From NCBI GenBank assembly GCA_944990035.1, contig CALYLX010000034.1, forward strand, positions 62,001 through 126,000: a stretch of DNA of 64,000 nucleotides, written 5' to 3'. Every line of letters starts with the position of its first letter. Position 1 is the stretch's first letter. The DNA is from Clitopilus passeckerianus. Its lineage: Eukaryota; Basidiomycota; Agaricomycetes; Agaricales; Entolomataceae. Shown piece by piece: positions 34,701 through 46,080 of this stretch. The notes beneath the pieces are model-generated. The model ran no database searches. It worked only from the letters and a program-made list of their open reading frames with translations, and had not been told where the DNA came from. A program made the position numbers and the translations under genes.

Positions 34701-37309
34701 AGGTCCCGCTTAAACCTCTTCTCATGTCTTTCTACCCCCTTCACATCTCTCCTCGTTCCGCCATGGTACGCACATTTCGCTACGTTTCTAGCACCCACGC
34801 TGAAATATCTGTTTAGCCCCTCTACAGGCAACCTCGAGGCCAGGTAGGTAGTGGAAATCTGTTACGCATCACCAGTGTCTCATCGACGTACTCCCTTGAA
34901 AGGAAACGCAAGTAGGTTGTCTCATCGCATATCTACCTAGATTGTTGACCGCGGAACACATTGACTCCATAAGTTTGTAAGTAATCCTGACTCTTAGTAA
35001 CAACGACCCTCCCCGATTTCTAACGATCAACCGCGGCTTGCATCAGAACGTGAGGATCCAGTCTGAGCTCTGACTATACCAACGACACTAACGCTGTCTA
35101 TCTTCTGATTTCGGTTGATTTTGAAAGTGGGCATGTATTATATTGCCGGTAACACTTGGAACAACCATCTGACGGTGATATGTCGGGGATACGCCAATAG
35201 GATGTGAGTCATACTCATAAACGCATAGCGGATCATGTAATTCTCTACAGAGGGTAAGTCGGGTTCTCAACTGCGGAGATAATGGATGGGATAGCATCCT
35301 GAACAATCGATTAGGAGGTATGCTTGGGCTTTATCGAAGAACAACGTGCTAAGCCTCGCAATCGTGCCAGATGGTACATGACACGAATTGTTTACATTTG
35401 ATTTCAGTAACACTCATTATCCAACAATGCGTCTTCAGGAAGTAGGCAAATCTGTCCAGAGCATGCACTGTGTAGCTGACCATTTCTCTTCCTCTCGCGT
35501 CTTCAGCTCGTAAGCAAATCCACCAAACCTATGCACAGGGTTGCTGATTGCACCTGCCTGCTGTTGCGTCTCCAGCGAGTGGGTGCACCTGTCGGCAATG
35601 CGCGCCGAATTGCTGACCACGCCTCCCGGTACTAGCGTCATCAGGAAGTAAGTGAATCTGCGGAAGGTATACACAGGAGTGCTGACAATGTCATCAGGAA
35701 GTAAGTGATTCTGTCGGAGGCATGCACAGGATTGCTGACTACGTCATCAGGAAGTCAGTGGACCTACTGAAAGACTCCGCTGGGAATTGCTTACCACGTC
35801 GTTCCGCTCTAGAGTTATCAGGAAGTAAGAGAATCCGTCGAAACTCTACAGAGGCTTGCTGACCACGTCTGCCCATCCTCGCGTCTTCAGCTAGTCAGTG
35901 AATCTGTCACAAGTACTCTCTATAACGCTGACCATGCTCGCCCCTCTCGCATCTTCAGCTCGTAAGTAACTGTGTCGGAAGTATGCACTGGTTTGTTGAC
36001 AACATCTGTCCGCTCTCGCATCTTCAGTCTGTGAGTGAAACTCTGTCGAAGTCATGTGAGGATCTCTGGCCACGTCTGCTCACTTGCGTCTCTTTAGGCA
36101 GTATGCGAATCTGTCGAAATCATGTAGAGGATTTCTGACCACGTCTTCCCGCGCCTGCATTTTCAGGGAGTAAGTGAATCTGCCGAGAGTATGCACTGGA
36201 TTGCTGACCACATCTGCCCACTCTCACGTCTTCAGCTAGTCAGTGAATCTGGCAAATTACACGCTTTAGTGCTGACCGCGTCTGCTCCTCTCGCGTCTTC
36301 AGTTCGTAAGTGACGGTGTCGAAAGGGTGTACTGGTTTATTAACAACATCCATCTGCTCTCGCGCCTTCAGGAAGTAAGTGGATCTGTCAAAATCATGTA
36401 GAGGATTGTTGATAACATCTATTCGCTCTCGCACCTTCAGCCCGTAAGTAAATCTAGCAAAATCATGTAGAGGATTTCTGACCATGTCTTCTCGGTGTCG
36501 CGTCTTTAGGAGGTGTGTGAATTAGTTAAAAGTATGAACAGGAGTGCTGACCACGTCTTCCCGCGCTCGCGTTATCAGGGAGTAAGTGGATTTTCGAGAG
36601 TATGCATTGGATTGCTGACCACGTCTTCCCACTCTAGAGTTATCGGGAAGTAAGAGAATCTGTTCAAGAAATTCGCAGGATTCCTGACCACGCCTACACT
36701 CTCTCGCGTCGTCAGCGGGTGGGTGAATCTGTCAAAAGCATGCAGAGAATTATTGACGATGGCTGCTCTCCGTCATGTCTTCAGCAAGTAGGTGAATCCG
36801 TCAGAAGCTTGCAGAGGATTTCTGACCACATCCGCCCGCTCTCCCATCTTCAGGAAGTAAGTGAACCTGTCGAGATCACGGAGAGGTCCCTGACCATCTT
36901 TTACTGCTCTCGTGTATTCAGGAAGTAAGTGAAACTGTAGAATGTGTGCACTGGATTGCTGACCACTCTTCCCGCTCTCGCATCATCAGGAAGTAAGTGA
37001 ATCATTAGAACATATGACTCCCCTCGCCTCTCATACCATGTGTAGCTGGTACGCTAGGCCCTCATGTCCACTTGATACCTCTTGTCTGAGTTTATTCTGT
37101 CGTTGATTTTCAGCGTGTATGTTTTATTCCTACCCTAATTCGGTTCTTTACACCCCTCGCTGAGTTCCTCCTTAATATACAGAATGTATGTGAATCTTCA
37201 TAATCACACCAGCCTTCTGTTGTAACATTCCGACTCCTAGTTGGTGTGTATACTTTCTCCATTCACGGTCGAAAGTCCTTAGACCTTCTAACGTCAATCT
37301 CCTCAGCAA
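34700..37309 (+). other. Chain of about 33 candidate 3-nt exons
   Basis: From 34974 to 37309 the plus strand shows, every 47-71 nt, acceptor-AG, exactly three bases, then donor-GT. Three-base exons start at 34974, 35047, 35201, 35251, 35315 and 35371, then at 35439 through 36990 inside the 69-bp tandem repeat (24 units), then at about 37046, 37114, 37183, 37241 and 37307. Larger exons precede it (16 nt at 34828, 9 nt at 34903, perhaps 7 nt near 35120). Donors are mostly GTAAGT-like, branch sites fit YTRAY (CTGAC, TTGAC, TTAAC, CTAAC), and only one acceptor deviates (CGG at 36646). Three-base exons cannot shift the phase. Read in phase 0 the chain has no stop and is rich in Glu and Leu. It may be the 5' part of the HET gene at 37441 or a separate gene. 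Confidence 0.55.
35431..36992. repeat. Tandem repeat of intron-like units, about 69 bp x 23
   Basis: Starts of successive units (first base after the acceptor) are 68, 69, 69, 53, 53, 71, 69, 68, 69, 70, 69, 69, 67, 69, 69, 69, 69, 68, 69, 69, 69, 68 and 68 nt apart. Consensus parts are GTAAGTGAATCTG, ATGCAC-GGATTGCTGACCACGT, CTCTCGCGTCTTCAG. Units have drifted noticeably but keep donor, branch site and acceptor. Indels fall inside the intron-like part. Confidence 0.9.
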
Positions 37310-37440
37310 GTGGGTCCTTTATTAGCTCTGGCCAAGCCCTTCCGCTAAGCTCACATATTAAAGGCTCAGAGTACTCAAGGCATGTTCATTATTGCTCTTC
37401 TGTGTCTGGTCGTTGTCGATGATGTTTCGTCACTCAAGAA

Positions 37441-38935
37441 ATGAGCAACACCATCGATGAATACATCATCAACCAACTCCCGCTCTATCTCCTTCGCTTG
37501 AGGGATATGAAGCTATACCATAGGAACGCCGTTAAGGAATCTCTACAAACTGACATCGACATGTTTATCAAAACCAATGTTCCAAAGCATCGCCGGGATC
37601 TTCGGTCAGACCTTGGAAGTCTTACTAAAGTTTGGATCATAGCGCGGACGGCCTATGCAATATTCTCTCATCGATGGCTCTCGACTGGCGAACTGACTTT
37701 TGACGATGTCAGGAAGTTTGAAAGGCTAGATCCCGAGGGGTTCCAGCAACTTCGGAGTGGCAGATATAGAGCGGAGTTACAGACTAGCAAGCAATTACTT
37801 GACGCAGCGGAGAGCTACTCGACGAACAGACCCAAGGGCGAAGTAGAGGACTTTGGATTGCTGAAAGCGATGGAGGACTTCTGCGGAGGGATGTCACCGG
37901 CACTTGTAGAACGGGCGGGGTTATCCAGACCTTGTCAAGCTTGTTGAATTTTGCAGTGTTGCACGACAACAAGGCTGCGAGTTCGTTTGGTTGGACAGCT
38001 GCTGCATCGACAAGAGCAGGAGTGCTGAACTGGAGGAGTCGATCCGATCGATGTTTAACTGGTATCATAGGTCCAAGGTCTGCATCGTGTACCTCGCCGA
38101 TACCACCTCCCTGTCATCCCTCGAGCGGGACCCATGGTTTACCAGGGGATGGACGCTTCAGGAACTCCTTGCCCCCAAACGAATCATATTCTTTGGGAAG
38201 TCGTGGCTTCGTATAACGCCTCGGAGGTCATCTCCGGACGATAACGACAAGGCTAGTGATGACACTCTCGGAGTTCCACTATGGAGAACTATCGCAAACA
38301 TTACAGGGATCTCTACCAAACATCTCCTTGCCTTTTCACCTGGAATTACTCATGCGGTAGATGCCCTTATATGGGCATCGAAACGGAGGACAACTCGGAC
38401 TGAAGACATCGCTTACTGCCTTATTGGATTACTCAACATCCCACTTTCAATTGCTTATGGGGAGGGAGATATGGCGTTTCATCGCCTGCAGGTAGAGATT
38501 CTGCAGCGTAGCCTGGACCTACGGCTATTCGCTTGGGTCGGACGGCCGTCACTCGACAACAGCATGCTTGCAGCCAGTGCGGCTTGCTTCTCCAAGTGCG
38601 AGCGCAATGCCATCGACTTTCCCGAAATTTGCATGCTCACCAATCGTGGACTGCGTATCTCCCTCCCCGTTTACGACGCACAGATCTGCTTTAGTTTCGG
38701 CACGCTTGATCTGCGAACGGATATAGGAATCGTTTCTGTGACTCCATTGGATACCATGGCGTCGTATGAGAAGTTTGGGATTGCTATCCTACCCGGTGTG
38801 ACCTGCGAGTCAGGTGCCCGAGCTATTTGGCTTGGTTTCCTGAAAGATCGCTGTGTCAGGATTCCAACCAGAGATCATATCATAGTGCCTCGTCCCCAAC
38901 GCCTCGTGGCGCCGAGGACTCTGTGTATCCTCTAG
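37441..38935 (+). CDS. HET-domain (heterokaryon incompatibility) protein, 2 exons, 475 aa
   Basis: HET domains trigger cell-death responses after non-self fusion in filamentous fungi. Exon 1 is 37441-37842, exon 2 is 37910-38935; the 67-nt GT-AG intron restores frame and gives GYPDLVKLVEFC. HET hallmarks follow: FVWLDSCCIDKSRSAEL (about 159-175), MFNWYHRSKVCIVYLAD, and RGWTLQELLAPKRIIFF. After the domain comes the usual RTEDIAYCLIGLLNIPLSIA, then YGEGDMAFHRLQ. The stop at 38933-38935 comes soon after, so there is no long C-terminal repeat region. The gene sits 131 nt after the last 3-nt exon of the chain. Confidence 0.85.
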
Positions 38936-41900
38936 CCATGGCGCTCCTATCTCCTACTGGATCCAATGTAAGTCCTCTGAACCCTTTCGGCTCAGAGTTT
39001 GCTCACATTTCTTACAGTATCTGGTGCCGTTGAATATATTTGGACGTTCGGTAGTTCCCATCTCTTTCATTCCTTCGTACGCCGTTTTGTCAATTCGTAC
39101 CCATTCCGGCCAATTTTATCTCAGAACGAGTTTCTCTGTACGATATCATGCTGTTGTTTTCGCCACATGTTCGGTATATCTTCCTCGTCTGCTGTACTTA
39201 CTTTTCAGCCTGCTTCCTTTCATATGCGGTGTTGCTTCTTTACTTGTACGATACTCTGTTGGTGATCTTCGCGGTGTTCCAAACGTCTTCCATCCGTTAT
39301 AGTTACGAGGCTGGCCTGTTCTTGAACGATATGTTTCTTCCGAAAATTGCTCCCCTGTAACGAAGTTGATCCATTTGCATCCATCGCACGGTGAGCACGA
39401 GATGACGATAGGGAACCGTGATAATTTCGATTCGTGCAATCAACGGAGTACAAGTTAGTGAGCCGACTATTACATTCCCAACCGACGAATAGACTAGATC
39501 GGTTGTGAAAAGAGACCCGAATTCAATCAGACACGCATAAGACGTGGTAGATTGATATAAAGTACCTTTCCGCCTCGCCTCTTTTGCCAAACACTCTCGA
39601 GTCAACCCTAAGGACAACTGCCGCTCCAGACACCTCAAACACCTTCCGTCAACAGGTTGAAAGAGGCAAACATATTGCTCTCTCCAGCCTACGGCACCGT
39701 ATGGAGTCGGAATGTGACAAGACATCCGCAAACCTAAAAGAGGAACGTCAGAAAGGGTGACCAACGAGATGCAATGGAAAGAGAAGGCCCAGAGGAAAGA
39801 CGTAAGAAAGAAGGGAGGAAAGGTGAACAAAAAGAAGACCATAGGTGATATCCGCCAAGCTGGATATGGTACCCAGAGGAATGCACGATAGTAGATCGCC
39901 GTGGTTCGGGTGGGGTGGAGATATGCCAACCGTAGGAGCGGAGGAAGGTCGAGACGAAACATATACGCACCAGATTCAGTATTCTGAGTTCGTTTGGTTG
40001 ACACAAGCTTACGCCGTTGCAGTGAAGCGTCAAGGAGGGTTGGTGTGAACTGGGCCATGTCGTAGCGAGAATGAGTGACGAAAATCTTGATTCGTTGCAA
40101 ATTAGCAAAGACGGAAATGGAGAACAGCTTAAAATGAACCTCTCGTATCCCATTGCACGAAGCGACATCCCATCTCGGACAGGACTCTCCGTCCCGACAG
40201 TTCCTGCTGCTCGTCAACCAAATGAAGGTCCAGATGGAGATCCCGGAAGTGAGCGCGGCGAGGTCTACGACGAGGAACATGAGCTACGGAAAACCTCAGG
40301 AACGTAGCACTACGTACCCAGCTCGCAACTCGGATAATGGGGGTGGTAGTCGAAGTTGGGAGCTATGTTTGGCTGGTGGTCAAGGTGGAGATGGCAGGTC
40401 TTCCCGGTGGCTGGTTCCTCTAATTTTCACATGGGCTATTGAGGGGTCATTACTCGAGTCTCCCTACAGCATACAATAAAACATACGTTGGTCAGAAAGA
40501 GCCAGAAAGCCAACGAGGCGTTCGTGAATGCAATTGCCCATGTAGAATCGACCATGTAGCCGCAACCAACTTCCCTCTCGACATATCTCATGTTTCTGTA
40601 CCAGCAACACAAGCTTTAGCACTAGAGCCCACATACGAGAAATGCGACAACACATACCTTGACCAACAAGGGTCAAAATCGCGAAAACCTTCCCAATTTC
40701 ATTTTCCCGGGGGTAGGAAAGTGCATCACGTCATACAGCTCCCTTCCCCAGGAGCTTGACCTGGTATCAAGCATCCGCGAACTGGGCCACAACAACGAGA
40801 ACAGGTCAATGCTGGTGTGGATTACACTGCAGCGACGCAGCCAGGAGGGTCGTCGGGTAGATCCTGGGATTCCGTTAGTTCCCTCTGACGATCTGCGTGC
40901 GGGCAGGGGAGATAGTGGCTACTCTGAGACGTACGAGTGTAAGGTCGGCAAGAGGAACCACGATCCGTAAAGCTTTGGAACTCAACACGGACAAACACGT
41001 GCGGGTAGGGGGCCATGGCAAGCGGAGCCGCCTGGCAATACGAGTCTGTTCTGGCCCTTTCGGGCCGGTATCAGACCCGAAATTGAAAGAGCTGTATACA
41101 ACAACTTTCCGCCCAACGGGATACTTACCTGTCAGAGGCATCCGAGATAGGCCGGATATTTGTGTCCCAAGCAATTGCATAACCACGGTATGTAGCTCTG
41201 GCGTAGATCATTCTATGACTCTGTCAAGTCGCATCGCGTATTGGTGCTTGCCCGAAGCTGAGCTCCGCTTATAGGAAAACCTTTCTTCCACCCAATAGTA
41301 CGCTACCGTGGCCTGGGAGGGATATATGTAATAAACAGGATTAATAGTAAGAAAAGGAGCTCCGCCCAAATTCAATAACCGAGCTCTACACAAATAGGAA
41401 CCCATACCAGTAGCACCCCCAAGTAGCAACCCCACTTGAATATTTGTGGAGAGTACCAACTTCATTCCAACTTTTTTCGATGAGTTTCTCGACAGGAAGA
41501 CACTGGGAAGTGGGAGTTAATCACGACAAAAAACCGACCAAGAAACCAAATAAGAAACTAACATTGAACCTTGCTTTGATGAACTCAGACGCTAATTGGG
41601 CGGCTTCAGGCGCAGCGTGACGTGAGGAAGCTGTGGGTACTCGAGTACTCGAGGGTCAGCACTCCGCACAAACCTTCGCAGCGGCTGCGCGCTGCTCAAG
41701 TTTGTGCTCTTGCGACTGCGAAGAGCCGCTCGAGAACTGGGACTGATGAAATCAAGAATGACATCAACAGGCATCAAATCGACGCTCTAGGAAAGGAAAC
41801 ATTTCCTAATTCAGTTGTTTGCCAAGATCATGACAAAAACACAACGAGAAAACGTTTATGAGCCAATGACATCTCGAGAAAACCACATAACAATTCAAAA

Positions 41901-41994
41901 TGTGGTTTAAGTATTTTGACGGTTTAAATCGCAACTGCTATAAGTTCGAATCTTACGTTATCAACTGCAGACTCGGAACGTGCCTGAATCCTTC
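38936..41994. other. Gene-poor stretch
   Basis: Only overlapping frames without domains (the largest, 39303-40280 on the minus strand, is interrupted by repeats of low coding quality). 40655-40900 is the partner of 670-960. Confidence 0.4.
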
Positions 41995-42534
41995 TCAAAA
42001 CAACTTCCCGTTACTCCATTTCTCCCAAATCGTCTTGCCATCCCACTGTGAATCCCTGAGCCGTTCAATGACAGTCATGACCGACTCTTTGGACAACTTC
42101 CCCTTAACGTAAGCTGCCACTTTGTTGTTCTGGTCATGAGGTTTCCGTGAGTTGAAATGCAGTCCATAGTCCTCGTTCCAGTCAATTCGGACGAGCCAGA
42201 CTGGGACTGGGTTGCCTGTGTCCCAGCCTACACCTAGAGTGAGTGCGAGGATGAGTATTTTGGACTCTTGATAGTGGACTGTCGAGGATTTGCAATACGT
42301 ACCGCATGGTTTGCCATAGGTGATGCTTGATGCCATGTCTCTGGATGAATAGCAAAGATCGAAGCATATAAGTATTGAGAACGCAAAGCTTTGGCGAGTC
42401 CCTTACCCCGTAAAGACTTTCAGGTGGCCCAGAACCTCCTCATCCCGATGTCTTCCCGCTTTTAGATCGACATGCTTACAGGCCTCTTGTACCGCCGTCT
42501 GAATGTTGGTACATTCTATGGGGATTTCTGTTGA
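41995..42534 (-). CDS. Hypothetical protein (5' end unresolved)
   Basis: On the minus strand an exon of about 115 bases beginning near 42527 (EIPIECTNIQTAVQEACKHV) splices at about 42406/42332 into GDMASSITYGKPCG. It then continues after a second intron (acceptor at 42234) into a long final exon with GVGWDTGNPVPVWLVRIDWN and KLSKESVMTVIERLRDSQWD, stop at 41995-41997. Phases agree across both introns, which supports a real gene. No family recognised. A TATA-like CTATAAAG lies near 42690. The first exon could not be placed because an in-frame stop precedes 42540. Confidence 0.5.
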
Positions 42535-43348
42535 AATCACGGCCGTATTCGGTCAGTTTTGAGAACGGGGAGTGGTGTATGGAGTGAGACGGACCAGGCA
42601 TTGCTCGAAGGATGGTTATTGCTCAAGAAAGTTTGGATAAGAAGTAGTGGGTGTGTTGAAACTGCCTGGTCCCCCCTCCTCATGTCTTTATAGGATTACT
42701 CTGTTTACCTTTACCAAACATTGCTGGCTCGAAGGTCATTCGAACCTCCAAGTTCGACATCAGCCTTGACAGGAGAAATGGGCAGTCTCCCAATCCGTCA
42801 AGTGATATGTGGTTCCGACCATCAGTTGATATATCGTGCCGTGGAAATGAATGCACACGTGTGATCAATTCTATACACCTGGATCACGACTTAACGTTAG
42901 AGCAAGGAATAACTGTTTCTCAGAACTCTGAGACCAGATAGTTGTACCATTTCATAAAGTTCTCTTCCTATCCGGCTCCTAGGAGCTTCCCCATCCATCC
43001 ACTAGTACAGCGATGGATATTGCACATGTACGGTAGCCGGAGCATTGCGATGGAGACAACATTAGTAGTGTCATTGCACCCATCAAGCTTCGAACGGGAT
43101 TCCATTCTGACTGTCAAGAATGTATTGTATTGTGGAGCCATTGGCAAGTGAAATGGGAAATTCACCACGAGGTATCGCGGAGTAAGAAGACTTCTCTGAT
43201 GTTGAAAGGCAGAACGTTAGGGGAGAAATAATGCTCCACCGTTGAGAATGCGCTCGTAATTCTATCTCCCGGTGGTTCTCTGATACTCAACAGTCTTCAG
43301 AGATCTAGTAGCTTCCAGGTGCTAACTGGCCAGTACCACCACGCCGGA
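42535..43348. other. Intergenic
   Basis: Promoter region of the preceding minus-strand gene and otherwise nothing recognisable. Confidence 0.4.
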
Positions 43349-43590
43349 ACGAATACTCTAGCGTCCAGCTGTGATGATCAACGACCAAGAGACTTGTGGT
43401 GGCGGAGGTGGTGATTGATGGTCTGAAGGTTCGGGTACCCACCACTTAGTAGTGCTCGACCCCTGGGAGATCAGAGTGAATGGCGTGTCTGGCGAATAGG
43501 ATTGGGCTTGCGACGCGTAGTCAGCGGTGTAAGGAGCAGAATAAGATGGGTTGCATGGCCTGTCGTTGTGGGGAGTCATAATCTGGAGTA
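43349..43590 (-). pseudogene. Dead 3' exon of a motif gene
   Basis: The minus-strand frame ends PPPPPQVSWSLIITAGR. At DNA level it matches the last exon of the 30.2-kb gene, but one G is missing in the ATCACAGCTGGACGC stretch, so the aromatic tail is lost to an early stop. No upstream motif exon is found before the divergent-promoter repeat at 43664. Confidence 0.6.
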
Positions 43591-43663
43591 TATCATGTGA
43601 TGTATATAGGATCGATGATCGTGTCGGAATGAAATCGTGAGTCCAGGCTCGTGCCGAATTTGG

Positions 43664-44170
43664 GTGCCTGAGTACATGAGCAGCGAGATTAGATTAGTTT
43701 GCAACGGAAGTAAATCGGGAGTTAGCCAAACGTTTGTCAGACAAGAGGACGACCTTTAGCTGTTCTTCCTCGCTTCATCTTGTCTCGGTTCTACCAACAA
43801 GATGCGCCCCTCTCTCTCTCTAGCTCTTCCTCCAACGTCGACGAGATGACACATGGAAGGAGCTACAGCAGGGCGTTGTAGGCCACTGTATCACGGCGAA
43901 ATGGTACATTTGCTACATGCCCTGATATCTACGCCTGATAACTCACGATCCCTTTCAGGAATGACGTATCCGACTTTCGTAGACCTACATCGCAGCGAAC
44001 TCACGTCTCCTCTAACCGGCCCGCCTTCGTTTCGACACCCGCTTATGGAAGATAGCACTTGGAGACGTGTGGTCCGCGATGCGCATGCTCTGTCGGTCTA
44101 CCAGCCTAGGCTTAGGGAAGATGGTCAACGCGTTATAGCCTGGGGAAGTGTGTCTTCAGACGTGTAGAAG
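43664..44170. repeat. Dispersed divergent-promoter repeat, copy 3, with short plus-strand frame
   Basis: Matches 28070-28440 base for base over long stretches, including a TTTCAG acceptor at about 43960 before ATGACGTATCC. The plus-strand frame YPTFVDLHRSELTSPLTGPP to the stop at 44165 is open here but broken in copy 1. Confidence 0.55.
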
Positions 44171-44376
44171 GATTCGACAGGATAGGAGGGAGTGTAGTAC
44201 GATTTGAAGTCTAGAGTGTCATGAGCTTTAGTTCGTGCACGAAAAAGGGGTGAGGGGGGCTTACACGGCGAGGGATTCGAACACTTCTACCTAGAAGTGA
44301 TATATTAAGGTTAGGGACAACTTGAAACAAGGAGGAAATTCGGTATTGGGGAATATATATCTATTGATCCTTTTCG
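44140..44376 (-). pseudogene. Duplicated 3' fragment of the seven-helix gene
   Basis: 44140-44330 matches 45952-46155, including the terminal codons VEVFESLAV plus stop (minus strand). 44339-44376 matches 46524-46545, a more upstream exon. So the copy is an internally deleted piece of the gene at 46081-47513; the first solo LTR inserted 32 bp beyond it. Confidence 0.65.
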
Positions 44377-44407
44377 TTTCTACTTTTTCAAGAATTCGTC
44401 TTGACGG

Positions 44408-45380
44408 TGTGGAAGGAATTCCGGACATACGGAGGGAACGTGTAGAAGAAACAGCAGCACCGGTTACTCAAGAATTGGCCACTATCATTTCACCTTCCTC
44501 GACACTCGCATCAAGTTCCTCAATTCTCCTCAAAATCGCATTTCCTGCATCTGGACGGCCAAGATTCCCGTTCCATCGTATAAGCCGCATATTATTGTCT
44601 GAAGGCTAGGGTTTCTCGAGACGAACGCTATGTATTTTCCTTTTCTCTTCTTACGCTAATATACTTGTACTATACAGGCTGACACTGGGTCGGGCAGTAT
44701 CGACGGGGACGCTATTCTGGGATGGTAGGGTGCTGATGGAGTCCAAGGACGCGTAAATGGTGCTGCTGGGGTCACAGCACGCCTTCGCGACTCCAATCGC
44801 CTCGAGCAATTCCTCAGAATCAGCCAGCCGGAGGTATTTCCTTATTTGGTGGAAGTCATTTCTGTTCTCGTGTTTTGTCAATCTCTTCAAACTCTCTTCG
44901 TATTTCTGTATTTTATGACATCATTACTGGTCCAAGGGCACAAGAGTACGTGCGCCTTCGGTTTCTGAACATTATAAATACCTGATACCTACAAAATCGA
45001 ATGTACTTTCCCACTTTTCCCCTCTCCCGGCAATTTATACCTTCTCCCCAACTTTCCAGCCTATCTAAGCTCGTTCGTCAGTCGAACATCTCAAGAATAC
45101 TTCAGCACTGAGCTCAAAGAGAGCTCCAGCATCGTCCACAAAGAGTGGGCACTAGTTTATTGAGTGTTTTCACGTTCAGTTTCCCAGTCTCTCCCTTTCC
45201 TTCCCTCAGACGCGTCGCGCGTCTCGGCTAAAGGCCACCATCACCTCTTGATCTCCTACTTTCACGCTCACTCCTCAACCTTCGAGGAATTATTTTTCAC
45301 TTAGGTTTACTCGTACTCTACCAAACTCAACGGGACCCGACTCACGTGCACTCCCTGCGGCTAAGGAATTTATTTCCACA
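44408..45380. mobile_element. Solo LTR 1 (973 bp)
   Basis: Starts TGTGGAAGGAATTCC and ends GGAATTTATTTCCACA, giving TG...CA ends with a TGTGGAA/TTCCACA inverted repeat. Flanked by a 4-bp direct repeat ACGG (44404-44407 and 45381-45384). Contains a TATA box at about 44973 (TATAAATA). Over 95% similar by eye to the element at 48575. No internal retrotransposon genes adjoin it, so it is a solo LTR left by recombination. Confidence 0.85.
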
Positions 45381-46080
45381 ACGGGATGTATCAGGTCTCA
45401 TACCCACAAAGAACGACTTCGAGAAGTGCCGGAGAGTTCTTCAAGGATATTACGCACGGAGGTCGTTGACGATGACTGAGGGATGGGATGGAGGGTGAAT
45501 TTCGACCATATCAGTCATGCGATTCTGCGACTAAAGGTGTGTGGACCTCGTCACATGTGGTTGAGACGTGCTAACATGGCCATAATTGCAGTTTTGAATA
45601 GGATACGAACAGGCTCAGAAACCTCCTATACGTGAGCCGTCAGTGCTCTGTGAAGTGGACATCCACCGGATGAAAACGGTACGACATGAGGGAAGGCTTC
45701 ATCGTCATAGGGGAGCCACTGGGTCCGTCGTCTATTATGTATAGTATCATTCGTAATCAATGTCTAGTACCTACTAGTCCCAAATATATATTTTCGTCTA
45801 TTCTCCTGTATCACCAGGTGCCGATGCGCTTCCCGCGACGATCCATAAGTGAGCTAATATGTTAGGTGGGATTTGGTATCGCCAGCACCCTCGTTGCAGA
45901 TTTTCGGAATTGTAGTACAGAGACATTGTCGACCTCGTATTCCCGCTCGGGATAACCTGGGGAAGCGTCTCTTCGGACGTGGAGGAGGATTCGGCAGGAG
46001 AGGAGGGAGTGTAGTGCGATTTGAAGCCTATAGTTCAGGTGTTATGAGCTTTAGTCGGTACGAAGGGGGAGGAGGGGGGC
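45381..46080. other. Intergenic remnants
   Basis: 45400-45590 and 45860-45960 are diverged copies of parts of 33170-33780. The end of this stretch is the 3' flank of the seven-helix gene. Confidence 0.4.

Noticed and set aside
35435..36485. Minus-strand 23-residue repeat protein across the 69-bp array (LKTRE, DVV-NP, FDRFTY pattern)
   Set aside because: Unit lengths of 53, 67, 68, 70 and 71 break the frame, stops occur (for example from cta on the plus strand), while AG-NNN-GT on the plus strand is kept.
35431..36992. CRISPR-like array
   Set aside because: Repeats are contiguous 69-bp units without unique spacers, in a eukaryotic genome.
37376..37440. Signal-peptide-like frame MFIIALLCLVVVDDVSS before the HET start
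   Set aside because: It ends at a stop three codons later unless spliced, and HET proteins are cytosolic; probably chance.
39303..40280. 325-codon minus-strand open frame
   Set aside because: No recognisable domain, overlaps other frames of equal quality, composition not protein-like.
44651..44890. 79-codon minus-strand frame, identical at 48842-49081
   Set aside because: Conserved only because both lie in young LTR copies; no start context or domain.
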